From Perca fluviatilis (taxonomy: Eukaryota; Chordata; Actinopteri; Perciformes; Percidae), in assembly GCF_010015445.1 (NCBI RefSeq), contig NC_053120.1:15172597-15236596 (forward strand): a DNA stretch of 64,000 nt, read 5' to 3'. The translations under genes and the position numbers were made by a program. Below the pieces are notes generated by a model. The model made no database searches, was not told where the DNA came from, and was given only the letters and a program-made list of their open reading frames with translations. Positions 61,510-64,000 of the stretch are shown piece by piece; positions within the stretch are counted from its first letter, which is position 1; every line of letters starts with the position of its first letter.

Positions 61510-63531
61510 TCCATCCATCCCTCTTCTTCCACTTATCCGGTGTCGGGTCGCGGGGGGAGCAGCTCCAGCAGGGGACCCCAAACTTCCCTTTCCCGAGCCA
61601 CATTAACCAGCTCTGACTGGGGGATCCCAAGGCGTTCCCAGGCCAGGTTGGAGATATAATCCCTCCACCTAGTCCTGGGTCTTCCCCGAGGCCTCCTCCC
61701 AGCTTGACGTGCCTGGAACACCTCCCTAAGGAGGCGCCCAGGGGGCATCCTTACCAGATGCCCGAACCACCTCAACTGGCTCCTTTCGACGCGAAGGAGC
61801 AGCGGCTCTACTCCGAGCTCCTCACGGATGACTGAGCTTCTCACCCTGTCTCTAAGGGAGACGCCAGCCACCCTCCTGAGGAAACCCATTTTGGCCGCTT
61901 GTACCCTGGATCTCGTTCTTTCGGTCATGACCCAGCCTTCATGACCATAGGTAAGGGTAGGAACAAACACTGACCGGTAGATCGAGAGCTTTGCCTTCTG
62001 GCTCAGCTCTCTTTTCGTCACAACGGTGCGATGTAATACCGCACCCGCTGCACCGATTCTCCGACCAATCTCCCGCTCCATTGTCCCCTCACTCGCGAAC
62101 AAAACCCCAAGGTACTTGAACTCCTTCACTTGGGGTAAGGACTCATTCCCTACCTGGAGAAGGCATCCATCGGTTTCCTGCTGAGAACCATGGCCTCAGA
62201 TTTAGAGGTGCTCATCCCAGCCGCTTCACACTCGGCTGCGAACCGATCCAGTGAGTGCTGAAGGTCGCAGGCCGATGATGCCATCAGGACCACATCATCT
62301 GCAAAGAGCAGCGATGAGATCCCCAGCCCACCGAACTGCAACCCCTCCCCACCCCGACTACGCCTTGATATCCTGTCCATAAATATTACAAACAGGATTG
62401 GTGACAAAGCGCAGCCCTGGCGGAGGCCAACCCTCACCTGAAACGAGTCCGATTTACTGCCGAGAACCTGGACACAGCTCTCACTTTGGTCGTACAGAGA
62501 TCGGATGGCCCTGAGAAGAGACCCCCTCACCCCATACTCCCGCAGCACCTCCCACAGTATCTCCCGGGGGACCCGGTCATACGCCTTCTCCAGATCCACA
62601 AAACACGTGTAGACTGGTTGGGCATACTCCCAGGCTCCCTCCAGGATCCTTGCGAGAGTAAAGAGCTGGTCCGTTGTTCCACAACCAGGACGGATTCCGC
62701 ATTGTTCCTCTTCCACCCGAGGTTCGACTATCGGCCAAACCCTCCTTTCCAGCACCTTGGAGTAGACTTTACCAGGGAGGCTGAGAAGTGTGATACCCCT
62801 GTAATTGGCACACACCCTCTGGTCCCCCTTTTTAAAAAGGGGAACCACCACCCCAGTCTGCCACTCCTTTGGCACTGTTCCAGACTTCCACGCAATGTTG
62901 AAGAGACGTGTCAACCAGGACAGCCCCTCCACACCCAGAGCCTTGAGCATTTCTGGACGGATCTCATCAATCCCTGGGGCTTTGCCACCGTGTAGTTGTT
63001 TGACTACATCAGTGACTTCCGCCTGGGAAATCGACGATACGACGTATTAGTCGGATTCAGGAGTTCCTCAAAGTGCTCCTTCCACCGCCCTATTACCTCC
63101 TCAGTTGAGGTCAACAATGTCCTTCCTTACTGTACACAGCTTGGATGGTTCCCCGCTTCCCCCTCCTGAGGTGGCGAACAGTTTTCCAGAAGCACTTTGG
63201 TGCCGACCGAAAGTCGTTCTCCATGTCTTCTCCAAACTTCTCCCACACCCGCTGCTTTGCCTCTTTCACGGCAGAGGCTGCAGCCCTTCGGGCCCTTCGG
63301 TACCCTGCAACTGCCTCTGGAGTCCTCTGGGATAACATATCCCGGAAAGACTCCTTCTTCAGTCGGACGGCTTCCCTGATCACCGGTGTCCACCATGGTG
63401 TTCGTGGGTTACCACCCCTTGAGGCACCTAAGACCCTAAGACCACAGCTCCTCGCCGCAGCTTCAGCAATGGAAACTTTGAACATTGTCCACTCAGGTTC
63501 AATGCCCCCAGCCTCCACAGGGATGCACGAA
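61510..63531 (-). mobile_element. 5'-truncated LINE with 13-bp target duplication
   Basis: Flanked by AGAGCTTGTAAAG at 61497-61509 and 63532-63544. The minus strand encodes a linker region (frame 63111-63518), a reverse transcriptase (62150-62950: VVVPLFKKGD, GITLLS, catalytic FADDVV) and a C-terminal part (61533-62129: VKEFKYLGVLF, GRPRTRWRDYIS). The endonuclease is missing through 5' truncation. An apparent 1-bp deletion after the KPMD motif separates the RT from its C-terminus, and a stop or frameshift also separates the linker from RT. The short CCATCC repeat at 61511-61518 is the element's 3' end. It cannot move on its own. Family: jockey/I-like non-LTR type; exact clade not assigned. 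The good preservation and intact target duplication indicate a recent insertion. Confidence 0.9.
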
Positions 63532-63544
63532 AGAGCTTGTAAAG

Positions 63545-64000
63545 ACTCAAAGACTCACAAGCACCCATTTGTCTCTCTTTTCACAAGGACAGACAAATAA
63601 ACTAAATAAGGCTGTCCCAACATGCCTGATGTGAACAGACTATCAGACCATAAAATATGCACAGTATTGCACTGCAGTCCCAAAGAACAGGGCGCACAGA
63701 CACACTCGAGTCTCTGTCCGGCTCTCAGCTGTGCTTCTTTACTCTAAACACTGCAGTAAGTCTTGAGTTAAACAGCTGTGCAAGTGACCTGTCAGTTCAG
63801 CTTACTGCAACAAGTGCACATGCACACATGTAACAAATGTATATGTTGAGCCTCTTAGGGAAGCTTGTTTAAATAATCACAATCTCATTCCATTGATTAT
63901 CGATTATATACATCTGCTTTACGCTCTTACAGTGCATGTCAAAAGGTCTACAGTATAATGGAGAAATGCAGAAATTGTTAATTAAATATGTTAAAATTGT
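63545..64000. other. No feature seen
   Basis: Unique-looking sequence to the right edge, without recognisable exons or repeats. Confidence 0.4.

Noticed and set aside
62486..63600. Plus-strand frames over the LINE
   Set aside because: Shadows of the reverse-transcriptase coding frames on the minus strand.

Overview
This window looks like ray-finned fish (teleost) nuclear DNA. Genes are split into short exons with GT-AG introns. Between them lie Tc1-like, hAT-like and TTAA-flanked DNA transposons, 5'-truncated LINEs, tRNA-derived SINE debris and long dinucleotide runs. No long uninterrupted host genes and no bacterial operon structure are present.

The dominant biology is a tandem cluster of interferon-induced protein 44-like (IFI44-like) genes, all on the minus strand. 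From high to low coordinates they are: copy D (41861-47664, apparently intact, no TLDc domain, with an ISRE and TATA promoter at its 5' end); copy C (14748-23610, a broken gene with its own ISRE-like/TATA promoter); copy B (7448-12600, apparently intact, TLDc domain plus GTPase-like domain, 445 aa when the exons are joined); copy A (2186-4495, a D-type pseudogene); and, at 771-862, the promoter and first exon of a further TLDc-type copy whose coding exons lie off the left edge. Splice phases and exon lengths are conserved between copies (49/52, 196, 147-153, 172, 101 and 192-195 bp), so intact and broken copies can be told apart exactly.

Two rounds of duplication are readable. Bases 1-4527 (promoter of one copy plus the D-type copy A) match 22554-23969 plus 40687-46830. 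The second copy was split by a 16.7 kb insertion (23977-40679), and copy A keeps the empty site. The insertion has long terminal inverted repeats carrying 142-bp tandem repeats, a 7-9 bp target duplication, a half PHD-finger exon just inside its right end, and many nested elements: a foldback family at 25217-30962, a hAT-like MITE, a TTAA-flanked foldback element, and several minisatellites. B and C also share 3' flanks (6420-6800 and 12980-13270), which indicates a separate tandem duplication.

From 47700 to 61500 the window is mostly intergenic or intronic, with scattered MITEs, a SINE-like relic, microsatellites and a few weak exon candidates. A 2.0 kb 5'-truncated LINE with a clean 13-bp target duplication occupies 61510-63531.

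The IFI44-like genes would act together as an interferon-response locus. The sequence supports inducibility for D and for the C/left-edge promoters, while the B promoter has a degraded version of the same element. Exon joins and homologies were read by eye; no alignments or database searches were run.
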